A stretch of 64,000 nucleotides of DNA from Strigops habroptila (Eukaryota > Chordata > Aves > Psittaciformes > Psittacidae): NCBI RefSeq assembly GCF_004027225.2, contig NC_044297.2, positions 4,732,047 to 4,796,046 of the forward strand, read 5' to 3'. The notes beneath the pieces were generated by a model. That model was not told the origin of the DNA. It saw nothing but the letters and a program-made list of their open reading frames with translations, and did not search any database. Shown here in pieces: positions 33,826-44,879 of this stretch; within the stretch, counting starts at the first letter, position 1, and each line of letters begins with the position of its first letter. The translations under genes were made by a program, and so were the position numbers.

Positions 33826-34017
33826 ATAGCAAAGCAGCTGACAGATAGGGGGAGACAAGACGTTGTTCCTAGTGCATTATGTATAACCTCAGGGTGTATT
33901 TCAGGTAGCTCAATAAATGCTTTATAAAGACTATTCTGGCTGTTTCCTGTGATAAGATAGTTCGGAGACGAAGATAGATTTGCACCTGATGTCTGTTATC
34001 CCTTTGTTTCTTTTCAG

Positions 34018-34246
34018 AGACATCCAGCAAGAAAACTTCCGTGGAAATCACTCCCACTGGAGGAGCTTCTCCTTTGTTCACAATCACTATTTGTTCTTTG
34101 TGTGTTTTCTGATCGTGCTGCTCTCCATCCTGCTCTACCTGCTGAGGCTCAGGCGCATCCACCGGCGGATGCTGCGCAACACCTCCTCTACTTCCCTATG
34201 GATGGAGGAAGGCCTCCCACCACAGAAGATTGCAGGAGCCTTATGA
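34018..34246 (+). CDS. ENTPD4: ENTPD4 last coding exon (residues 541-616 and stop)
   Basis: Encodes RDIQQENFRGNHSHWRSFSF, then the C-terminal membrane anchor HYLFFVCFLIVLLSILLYLL (about 564-583). A basic cytosolic tail (RLRRIHRRMLR) and ...WMEEGLPPQKIAGAL precede TGA at 34244-34246. Both termini are therefore cytosolic, as expected for ENTPD4. Confidence 0.96.
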
Positions 34247-36700
34247 GATGCTGTGATGGAGAGAGCTTTTCTTGGACTTGCTACACAAAAAGCCATTTTT
34301 GCCTCAGGGTTCCTCCTTTTTGTCCCTTTACACCATTGAAGAAGCAGGATGTCATACAGAAATATGGGAAAATGGGGTCAACTTGGCTTAGTCTCATTAG
34401 ACAATATTTGCCAAAAATTACCTTTTTCTTTGAAATATTGCACTTTTGTGTGTAATGGGACGAGCAAAAGCTTCGTCCTCAGTAAATGAGTAGCAGCAGC
34501 TTAAGCTCTGTATGGTAAGAGAATGAGTGTGAGTTCTCATCCTAGGGGTGAGGTTGTGAGATACTGTTAAGCTCAGATGAATGAGGACTGTGTTCAATTT
34601 CTTTTCCAGATTCCAGGATTGATATCACTTCTCAGTTCTGAGCCTCCTCAGTCAAAGAAAAGGAAGTGCAGGGTTTTCCAAAGCAGTAAGAAAACACCAT
34701 TTTAGGACAACTGATCTGACTTTTATATTCTGGAACGAGTACTGTGATGGAGAAGAAAAATCTCTTGCACCCAATGCTGTGCTTCCACAAAACTGCTTAA
34801 ATCAGTTTTGTTTCTTTGTGGTAGTTTCCCCTTTTGTCTTGGAAGCTCTATCCTCCTAGTGGCAAAAGTCACCACTTTTTAATCCTTGATTCCTCTTTCA
34901 TAATCACTCGGAGATCTCCTGACTCTCCAGTAGGTGAAGAGAACTGGAATACGCCTGAGCTTTTGTTTCTGCTAGAGTAGGCCATGCACAGTGTCTTTTT
35001 TTGTTTGGTTTTGAGTACTCTGATTTGTTAATTTATATTTTATTTAAAACGGTTGATTTTACTTGAAAGTAAATTTGTCCATGATTAAAAGTGGGATTTG
35101 TATGAACTTCTGGTGTATGGGTATTTTACTGCACGCTCTCACTTCTGTTCTCTCAGTTTGTATCCAACTGGCAACACTTTCTTCTCTTCTGGTAGGTGTG
35201 AGTATGCAGGAAAACTGGGCGCTGTTTTCATTGGAGATTTAGGCATGTTGATACCGTGTTTGTCATTAAGGTGCAACTTATCCATCTCAAATCTAGAAAG
35301 TTTGAATTGGTTTATTGTCTCCTGATATGCTTGCTTTGCCTAGGACTACAGGGAATTTAGACTTGATCTGCTGAACTACATTCCTGCTCCTTCCGTCCAG
35401 TGCCTGGGAGATTCAGTCAGAGGATTAACTTTGAAACACCAATGGAATCTTGAGCTGAATGTTCAGAAATACCAAACAGCATCTTTCTTTTCATAAAGGA
35501 TTCTTTGTTCCTGACAAACTGAACCACTTCCCAGCCTGTTCTGCAGCTTGCTATTTTTTGAGCAGCTTCTGAGTGAGTGCTTAGATAATCCACCTCTCAC
35601 TTCTGATGTCTGGAACTGTGGGACAAACCTGTTGCACTCCTAAGCTGATAAGAGCTATCAGAAAACTGCCAGCACCAATTGTCAGAGAGCCTCTGCTTCC
35701 TGGTTTAGAGATATCCAACACCAGAGCACAAAGCCTCTAATTGCAGGCTGAGATAAAGCAGCCCTCTTCGGACAAGGGCTGACGTTAGTGGTGAAGTGGT
35801 GAGGAAGTATCAGTGTGTGACTTGGCAAAACGCAGGCAGATGCCAAGCGTCTCTTAGCAGAAGAGATAATGTCTAAAATGCAGCAAGGAAAAAGACAATA
35901 AACAACTTAAGAAAATCATAAACCCATTAAAAAGTTAAAGGCTGTTTCAGACCTAAAATAGGATTTCCTTCTAGATGCTGCAGCATTTTCTTTTTAGTCA
36001 AGTTCTTAACATGTAAGAGAAGGCAAAAAAACCCCCTCATGTTGATATATCAACTCTAAAACAGATTCTTTAATAGAATCAGAAGCTCTTTTTTATTAAA
36101 TAAGGGACAGTTTGGGGGCAAAAAGCTATTGTGGCATTCCTATGGTGAGAAAGTGATCAGGAAAATGGGCATGAATGGATAGGAAGCTTCCCGTGTACCC
36201 TTGACTGCTCGCAGTGTACAGTTTTGCTTTGCCATTTCTAGGTCTCAGGCTCCTGGCACTCTTGTCGTGCTGCTTCTGGTGATTTGGATTAGGAAGAGCA
36301 GAATAAAGATGACCAATGCACCATTTCACCCTGTACTGGTGAAGAGATCAAATCAGTGCCTGAAAAAACAGGTTCGAACATGAACAAGTTTTGCTTCAGT
36401 CATGCAAAATAGGGCACAGAGCCCTGGTTTACATCTGTATTTTTCCTGCTCATTCAGCTCTCAGGTGGTGAACTGCTGGAGAAGGTGAGCAGAAAGTGCT
36501 TCAGAACACTGGCTTCTTCAAAATCAAAACCAGCTGGCTCTTCTCTGAGGACTTGCTTTCCTCAATTCTTTAAGGTGCATCCCTGTGCATGAGAAGGGGC
36601 AATTTGTCCTGGCGGTACCAGTCTCTGAGCCTCACATTCACACCTTGGGCTGGATTGGGCTTGCTTTTCTTCCAATAAATTGTTTCTTTTTGGATTTCTC
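34247..36700 (+). other. Probable ENTPD4 3' UTR
   Basis: T-rich, CR1-free sequence follows the stop. Candidate poly(A) signals are ATTAAA near 35084 and AATAAA at 35897-35902, 36302-36307 and 36674-36679. The last is followed by a T-rich stretch (TGTTTCTTTTTGGATTTCTC) that suits cleavage. Which site is used cannot be told from sequence. Confidence 0.5.
36674..36679 (+). terminator. Candidate distal ENTPD4 poly(A) signal
   Basis: AATAAA followed within 5-35 nt by a T/G-rich element. Alternatives lie at 35897 and 36302. Confidence 0.4.
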
Positions 36701-39700
36701 TTTCTTTAGGCAGGTTTTCTCCTAGATTATGTCTTTATGGTTGTGATGCTAACAAAGATGAGGGGAATGGACTGAGTTGCTTTAAGCCCTGTCTCTCAGC
36801 TGTTTAACCCATGACCACACACTGGAACCCTTGGAGGAGCACAGTGAGCTTCTAGGGGTTGCATACACTGGGAAAGCAGCACTGGGACTCTGTTTCCTTC
36901 CAGCAAGCACAGAGTTAAGCCCCTTGATCTCACTCAGGCCACATCAAGAAGCAGCTGAGTTCATTAAGTGTCCTAAAGGTGCACAGGAGAGAACCATCAT
37001 CCTCATTAGAAGCAAGAGTTCATGAGGGCCAGGAGAACAAAGGGCTGAGGAAGAAGAAGAGATGGTGCTGTGCTCTTTGGACACATTATTCCTTCCCTGA
37101 GGTATTCCAGCTTCCAGGTAAAGGTTTTTCAGCCCTGTTGGAGAAGGGGTGGGGTTGTGTTTCCGTTGTGGAACAGTGGGGAAGGTGCAGTAGAAGTGGG
37201 GTGGGATGCTGTGGAGTGGAGCAAAGTGCACAGAGTGGTTCATAGTGAGGAACTGAAATGGAAAACCAAGCCTAAAGCTGGCTGGTGGCTTTGGGGTAGG
37301 CTGCTGTTGTTTGGAGAGAAGCGAGTGTGTTGAGAGGAATCTCAGCAGGTTCTTAAACTGCGGGTCCAAATAGGCTGATTGTTCTTGGACTGTACCTTTA
37401 GAAAGAGCAGAGCACCAATGACTTGGAACCTCTGGCTTTTCTTCCTTTTTGTAGGTGGTTTTAATGCTGTAACTGGGATGTGCTTGGGTTTGGGATATAG
37501 AAGAGAGAAGAATTGTGTCCTGGGGAATTGTGGTTTAGAAGAAAAGACATTATAAAACAGCTTTGAGGCCCAGCCTGACCATCAGGGCAGTGTAGAGCAA
37601 CTCAGTGGTGCTGAGCATGGCAGCCTGTGTGTGCAGGTTTGTAGTGTGCTCAGAGAATACATCTGTGCATGCAGCACCCTGCAGATCACTGTTCCCATAG
37701 CCTTCTGTTGGCGTGTCTGTGAGGCTGATGGGATGGCCGGTGGGGTAGGATTGGGGAACAATCTGCTCCTCTGGGGTGCTGCTTATTGATGGGGAATGAG
37801 ACTTTGTTGTACACCCCCTGCGCAGGATCGAGCTTGAGCCATGCACCATCCTCCCGTGTGGTACAGCACATGGACTGTGTGAGGCCCTTCCACCGAGGGC
37901 TCTGTGTTGAGTTCATCATGTTGGTGTTTGCTATATCGACACTGACAGATGTGCGGGTGCCTTTAATTGCTTTAAGAGCTTAAAGCCCACAAGGCGCGGG
38001 GAGGAGGCAGAGATTTGGGAAGCAATCAGCCAAGTGCCGAACCTAACCGCCTGCATTAACAGCGCTGCTTTGTGGTGCTTGAACCATCCTGGGGCAAGTG
38101 TTTGCAAACTCGGCTCTTCGTGGCTTTGCAAACCCGGCTGTAGCATCCCAACAGTTGGAATTACAGTGTGTGTGTGTGCTGGTTTCTGGGTTTAGTTCAT
38201 TTTCCCCCTCTCCTTCCCACCCCAGGGGATTGCAGGATGGGGCAGAGGCTCTGGAAGAGGGAGAAGTTGTGAGGAGGAGACTAAAGCCATGTTATTCTTG
38301 CAGCTCTTCCTGCAGCTTTACATGAAGGGAAAAGACAAAAGGAAGCCTTCCCATCCCGCCCTGGACAAGCCTGCTCCGAAGAGACTACACTAAGTGACAG
38401 AAGCAACATGATTCCTTTAAAAGCCACAGCAATACCTGTTTTCACTCAGCGCCTTCACCTGGGCTTGGATTCCCAGCTCACAATGGTAATGTTTATCTGT
38501 TTGTGTCTGTTTCTGCATCAACATGCTTTAGCTTCTTTCTTCTGCTTCTCCTATTCACGTTTTCCTTTCTCCAGGTCCGTTAAGGACAGGGAAGGCATGC
38601 AGAAAAGCACAGAGGGGAGGCAAGGGCACTGCTCTTTGCCCTATCCCAGTGACCTGGAATGGACAGGCGAATGTCACTGAAGCTTTTGGCTTCATGGCCT
38701 CTTAAATATATCGCTCTTCTTTTTGTTCCTGTGCTTTTGTGTGTGGAAAACATCCAAAGCAAATAAGGCCAAAACCGTGGTCCCTAATGGAAGAAGTGGT
38801 TGGGAGAGAGAAGCATACCCCTGAGCAAGGCAGGGTGTGATGGAGAGGGTGGAAACAAAAGGGTTTCTGTCCCTGCAGCACTTATGGATGCGGACAGTCA
38901 ATAGCAGTGGTTGATGGCACGGCTGAGCGGGGGCACCTTGTTCCTGCTTGTCCCATTGTTCCTGCCATTGTTGCTACTAAATAATGCATGAAGCTCATTG
39001 AAAGCCCAAATGAGCCTCGTGAGGACTCGCTGTGTCCCTGGGCACCAGCCCCTGTGTGTGCAGTGTGCAGGGGACCTGGTCCTGACAGGGTCACCTTCCC
39101 TTTGTTTAATGGGTGATAATCGCTTTCTCACCTGCTTGTGCTTGATGGTCTTGGTTGCGCTTGAAGGTCTTGGGATTGGTAGGAAGTGGTGCTGAGAAGT
39201 TGCTTGGGCCTGGGTTAGTGGTGTCTTCTAGATGGCAAGTGGAATGTGCTGCTGGAGAGACTTCCTAGAGCCCTGATCTCCCCAAGGGAGCGCTCAGCAC
39301 ACTTGTACCACACAACTTACAAATGCACTGAAGACACAGAGGTGATGTCCAGGTTTTCCTGAACTCCAGATGTTTTCCGGGGTCGTGGGCATCACTGTTC
39401 TATGTTCCCTGCTACAAACAACGTGCAGAGCAGGGCAGGATTTGAAGCTATGGATTGCAGCTGTTTCCTAGCCCTAGATCTCATGTGTATGGTGCTTACC
39501 AGCATTAACCTTCTGCTGATAATTCCATGGTGACTTACAAACAAGATTCCAGCAGTGCCAGGCTTTTCCCCCGTGGGGGTCTTTAGGTTGTCAAGGCCAA
39601 ATCTTGGCAGGCGGGAATAGATAGTGGAAGGCAGCAACCTCAGGTAACTCAGGGCATCGCCTGCCATGGAAGCTGAGTCTTTTGCTCCCTGCCGATACAT

Positions 39701-42700
39701 GTACATAAAGGGTGCGAATGAAGTGGTGGGATCAGATGCCAGGGTCTCTCATGGATCTCCTCTGTGGCCGTTCCCTCCTGCAGCCCAAGGCCTGACCCTG
39801 CAATGAGTTCTGCAGATTCAGCAGCTGGAGTCTGTGTCCTTGAGCTAACTGTGGAGTTGCTGCATAGAACAGACCCGCTGGCAAGGACTGTCCTTGCTGG
39901 GATGCGTTCTTTGACCTGTCACATTGAATCAGCAAGAAAGATGTTAAACCAGATGTTTCCTTAATGCTTGTTAAGGGTAAGGAGGGATTTGCTGCATTTG
40001 CTCGGGAGTGATGGGGCCCAGGACACTGTTCTTGAGCATCCTCCCCCTTTTACAACCAAGTTACTTTATTCTGTTCATTCCTCCTCTTTTTCTCCCTTTC
40101 TCTTGGATGGTGCTTGCTTAATCCCAGCAGGCTAAATCCCGACAAACTGTCCTGTCTGCTCAGTGCTCTCTGGGCCGGAATTCCCTTCTCCAGCCCTTGA
40201 CGCCTGCAAAGCTGTGCTTGCAGAGGCCCTGCTGTTCGGAGGGGGACTCTTGCCATCTAGTGGGAGGGGATGGTAAGCCTCCAGGCCCTCTGCCATCCCT
40301 TAGGATAAGAAGACAAAACGCAGCTCTCTCTCCTGGGCCTTCCCTGCACATGTGGGATGAGCTCACGCTGCTTTCCCACAGCGGTGTCGCTACCTCCAAC
40401 TGGGGAAGCTTCGTTTCTCAAACACTTTTCCTTGCTCGAAATCTCCCTCTTTTCACATTTTTTAGGGGTAAAACTTTCTTTATGCCCTTTTATGCTCATC
40501 TCCTGGATGGCCGAGAGGGAGCGTGTCAGGAACCTGGACGCATGGGAAGGATGCTGGTGCGTGCTGTCTGCTGCCTGCGTTCTGTCAGGGTATTGCTGGG
40601 GGAAAGTTGCCTTTCAACAGCTGGATCCTTGAATCAGTGCTCAGAGACAGCTTGGGTCTTGGTAACTGCCCTTACAGATAGGGAATGACAAGTGCTTGTA
40701 AAGGGCCCCGTGCTCGGATCTTCTTTGGCTGAGGAAAAACGGAAACTCACATTCCAGTTGGGAAATCTCAGTCCGAACTGGCCTCCCCTCACCGCTTTGG
40801 CGAAAGGTTAAGGAGAGAAATTCAAGGAAGATGTATGTGCTGTCACTGGGAATGTGCTGCTCTGTGTCCAGACTGCCTGGGGCTGAGAAGGAGCAGCTGC
40901 TCTCGTGGACAAGGAGAGACGTCATCTCTGGGCCTGCTCTGGACATGGATCTGCTGTGAGTGTTTCTCAGGGCTCCAGGTTTGCACCCACCGTGGTGTAT
41001 GAGCCTTTCGCTTGCTCAGGGGCTGGTGTAGTTAATGGACATTGAAGGTGTGTTGCTCCCTAAATGATGCATCAATCTGAGCCGGGTCTATCCCAGATCT
41101 CACATGAGGCTGATGTGTTTGGATGGGCTCTTTGTTGGGAGCCTGAACTCCAGCAAAGATCTTGGTTTGGGATGGTTTTGTAGAGCTGTGCCTTGGTGAG
41201 CTGATAGGAATGGCAACACTGGGGAGTCATGGGGGCTGCAGGTTGGAGGGGGTGGCTGCAGAGTATGGAGAACGAAGCTGCTGATGGGAAGTGAGCATGA
41301 GGTGGTCACTGTGTTGCGTTGATCCTTAGACTAGAACACACGCAGAGGAGGAGAGAGCTCAAAAAAGTGAAGTTATTTCCTATACAAAATGAATCTCATT
41401 TTTCCAGTTTTCCTGCCTGCAGAAGAGCTGTGTCATGCAAGGGGCCCTCCCTGAATAGAACCAACACCACTTCACAGTCCTGTTAAAAACAGCAACTTGT
41501 AGTAACCAAATAGCAGGGGATGAGCAGTTCCGTCACTACCAAACTCCTGATCATAGAAATTCCGGTAGGGATTAAACATATCAGTTGGTTTAATTCCTTT
41601 CTTGAGGGAAGTATGGACCTACTTCTCCAGAGTTGCTGGTGTGTTTTAGCCATCCTGTGAGCTCAAAGCAGGGATCCAGCTCTTCGGTTCCACATTGGTG
41701 TGAGAGTTGCCACGTGTCGGTAACACTCTGCAGAGCAATCAGGTCCTTCAGTTCTTCAGTATCACCAAGATCATCTCGACACGGAGCTGAGTGTATCTGC
41801 TCCATGAATGTGCAAGGTCAAGTTGCCCTGTGGCTCCAGAGAGTCTAGAAGGTGAAAACACAAGTTTGGGGAGGCAATGAGCCTTCCCCTTTCAAAAGAA
41901 CTCAGAATTGGAGAGGAGAGATTACAGCACCTAATAGCGCGTACCTAATCTTTGGGAGCACGGACCATGACTGTGACTCCTTGGGCCAAACCAGCCTTGA
42001 CTTGTCCATGTGGCAAGGTGTGGCCTTCGGGCTGATGCAGAAGAAAACACGTAGGCAAGGGATGTGGGTCTGAAATTGTGACTGTGGGCATGGCCAAGGG
42101 ATAGATTCAGCTGTAGCTGGGACTTGTACATCAGTATCAATCCAGTGTGGAATCATTGCATGCAGGAAACGGGAGCCCAAAGGGCAGTGAGGGGACAGTT
42201 AAACAGGTTGGGAGGTGCTGGGGTGGGATGGCTGGTTGCCTGTTTGCATGAGCAGATGATGCCAATCCAGTTGGAGTGTTTTTTGCTGTAGATTCCGTGA
42301 TTTTGAGAGGTTTTCTTGTTCTTTTTTGCTGGGTGCTTTTCTTTTGGTCTTAACCCGCTGCAGTATGAAGGGGGCAGCAAATTCCCTGAATCCAGCGAGT
42401 TACCTTGAAAAGCTTTGCTGAATTCCTGCTGGATGTTGCACTTTATGCAACCAGCAAGCTCTTCCATCAGCTGGAAGCCCTCATGGCATTTGCTGCTGTA
42501 TCCTTACCCGACCCGGGCACTCGGCAGACATTCCTGGGGCAAGCTGTCATGTTCCTCCATGCCCTGATCAGCAGACGCTCCACATTCCTTCCTCTGGCCA
42601 AGCTGCTTCCAGCTTCCTGCCAGTCTGAAATAGCTCTGCTCTATGGAGCTGCTGCTGGGACACGTTTCATCCCTCATGCCCCCAAGACTGACCAAGGCCC

Positions 42701-44500
42701 GTCCAGCCAGGCTTTACCCTCCAGGTAGGGCTCTGCTGAGAGCCATGGTGCTATTTGTGGTGTTTCACCTCTTTCTAATATGTTTCTTCTCCTTTAACAC
42801 CACAGTTGATGCTGGGGCTGCCCTGCAGGAGGCTTTGCTGACACTGGGGAGGTGGTTGTCATCGCTCTGCCCATCTTGTGAGCTGGTATCCACTTTTGGT
42901 GGGTATCTCAGAAGCCTGCTATGTCAGTGAGTAACGAGGCCATTCCTGAGCTGTGCTGAACCCTCAGTTCTGGACCAGACCACTTCATGTGGAGCCTGAA
43001 GCAGAGAGCAAGAGACTTTGCTGAGCACCTTCCCGTCTCTTGTAAGCAAGGTTGAGCTTCTCTGGTATCGTCAGTTCATTCAGTGAAGGGCTGTGACCTT
43101 GCTAAAGTTATTCAGAGCTGTGTTACCTTCCAAACTTGTTTCCCTTCTGTTTGCAGCTTGTTGCAGTTTCCTTTCACGTTGGTGCCCAGCTCAGTGCAAT
43201 ATCCCTTTCCAATAAGAGGTGGCATCAGAGAGTGGGGAAGCTCCAGACATCAGTGCCAGGGCAGCTGGGACTAACCAAATGCTGCTTTTCCTGTGGCTGG
43301 GGTTGAGGAAATGGAGTTGTGCTCTGCACAGGAAGCAGACATCACTTGGTGGGGGGAAACAGTGCTTGGGAAGTGCTGAAAAGCCTGGGAAAAGGGAGAA
43401 GCCTGGTGACAGCCGTGTTTGTTTAGGGTTTGGCGTTGTATTGCTGGGAATGGATGCAGGGATGCGGATTAAGCACTTGAGCTTTTCCAAGCAATTAATA
43501 GAACTCATTGGAGGCTCGATGTGGAACCAGGCAGGTCTAAGCTCATGCCAGGGAAGGGCTTGCTGTGAAGTCCTTTACAGATGTGGGTATACTGAGATAA
43601 ATGGGGCTGTTCCTTTGGAAGTTGGCCTTTGGGAGTACCTTTGGGAATACCTGCTGTGCTTCCTGTGCCTCTCGACTCTCTGCTGACTTGTTTGAAGAAC
43701 CCGCTGAGCGCAGATTTCAATACCTAAAGTCAAAGCTGGTGAGAAAATCCATTTCCATTCTTTGGGACATGCTGCTGCTTCAGTGCTGCCCAAAACCGGG
43801 TCAGAAGACCCAATTCCTGGGTAATTTCTCTGTAATAGAGACCTGAAAGCCACCGTGCTCTTGTTATTTTCATGGCTACAGAAAAGAGAACTGTTGTGAT
43901 ACACTAAGAACCAAACTGATGAGGCCAGTTTTCGACCAAAGGGAGGGTTTGTGTCTTTAAAAGGTTGCAGAAGTTGCTTCTGAATAATGTCCAATTAATT
44001 TAGCTACTTCTTGTTGATAGAAGAGCTGTCTCAACCATCTCAGAGCAGTGTTTCTAGTTCCCTGCTGGCTGCTCACACCACAGATGCTCTGAACCTTCTG
44101 ACAAAGCAGAGCTCAGGCTGTTTGATTTGTTATTATGAAGAATAGTTTGCTGTATCTGGTTAGTCTTTGGGACATCAAAGAGCACGGAGTAACTCGCTGC
44201 AGATCTACATGGCTTGGTTTGAGCTGCTGTAGCTACGAGCTTAAAGCTGTTGAACAGCTGGAAAAGCACTTTCTGGCTGCTGAAGGGTTAAGGTGGGCAA
44301 TAGCTTGGAGTGTTCAATGGAGTATTGAAGAATTCAAGGTATTCAAGGGGAGATGGAAGCTGCAGACTCTGCACCCTATGGAAAGGGATGTAAGTTTGAG
44401 GATGCTCTGCTCTAAGACCCTCCAGTCCTCTGTATTTGTAGAGTGCTCAGGCATTGGGAGGCTCTGAGTTGAATTGGGGTGCTCAAAATCTGTGCTCGCT
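36701..44500. other. Spacer between ENTPD4 and LOXL2
   Basis: About 7.8 kb with no recognised coding exon, CR1 or RNA gene. A short GT run occurs near 38166-38180. Open frames up to 163 codons are compositionally ordinary and without similarity. Confidence 0.55.
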
Positions 44501-44639
44501 GCGTGATTGAACACTGTATGGACACGATTCCCAGGGTTTGTCCTGAGAAAACACTCCCGCTCCTGACCCAGCTCCTTCCCTGCACCTCTGCCTCGATCCC
44601 CCCCGTTTCTTTCCTGCCTGCAGCCCTTCTGCTCGGGTT

Positions 44640-44879
44640 ACAAGGCAAGCCCATGATATCACCGCTCACTGAGGCTGGAGGGGCCGGCTCTTGGGAGGGG
44701 TTTGCTTCCCTGGCTCCAGTGAAATTGGCCAGGAAGCAGCAGCTTCTCGCAGCACATCGCTCCGGCTGCAGGAGGCTCCCAGCGCGGAGGGGACCACTCG
44801 GCTCAGCCCAAGAGAAAGAGCTTCATGCAGCAGGACAAGGCATTGGTCACCCCCGGCACAGCCCACCACTAACGCCAAG
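44640..44879 (+). other. Candidate non-coding first exon/promoter of LOXL2
   Basis: This is the most CpG-rich patch between 37 and 53 kb, with blocks such as CATCGCTCCGGCTGCAGG and CCCAGCGCGGAGGGGACC. It ends in a credible donor GCCAAG|GTAACC at 44879/44880. LOXL2 coding exon 1 has an upstream splice acceptor, so a non-coding first exon must exist upstream, and this is the best visible candidate. The 5' limit is arbitrary. The true exon could also lie elsewhere, including inside the ENTPD4 unit. Confidence 0.28.

Larger units (their letters stand above)
26420..36700 (+). other. ENTPD4 gene (Golgi/lysosomal UDPase, LALP70), whole transcription unit
   Basis: ENTPD4 is an integral membrane NTPDase whose catalytic domain faces the Golgi or lysosomal/autophagic lumen. 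It hydrolyses nucleoside diphosphates such as UDP, supporting glycosylation and nucleotide salvage. Twelve coding exons with GT-AG introns join without error into 1851 nt, or 616 codons plus stop, equal to the human length. A non-coding first exon makes thirteen. The protein has an N-terminal membrane segment (about residues 34-54), apyrase conserved regions at about 90-101 (GIVVDCGSSGSR), 174-186 (LYILCTAGMRILP), 213-232 (HAEVISGKQEG...) and 268-282 (GVLDMGGVSTQIAYE), and a C-terminal membrane segment (about 565-583). ENTPD7 is the closest paralogue, but the synteny and the VSFASSQQ segment fit ENTPD4. Confidence 0.96.

Noticed and set aside
39150-39185. CTTGAAGGTCTT-containing segment resembling a CR1 end
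   Set aside because: The match is about a dozen bases and lacks the terminal ATTCTGTG repeat or upstream CR1 sequence.
42405-42728. 107-codon leucine/alanine-rich frame
   Set aside because: The initial codon is not ATG, no family is recognisable, and there are no convincing exon boundaries.
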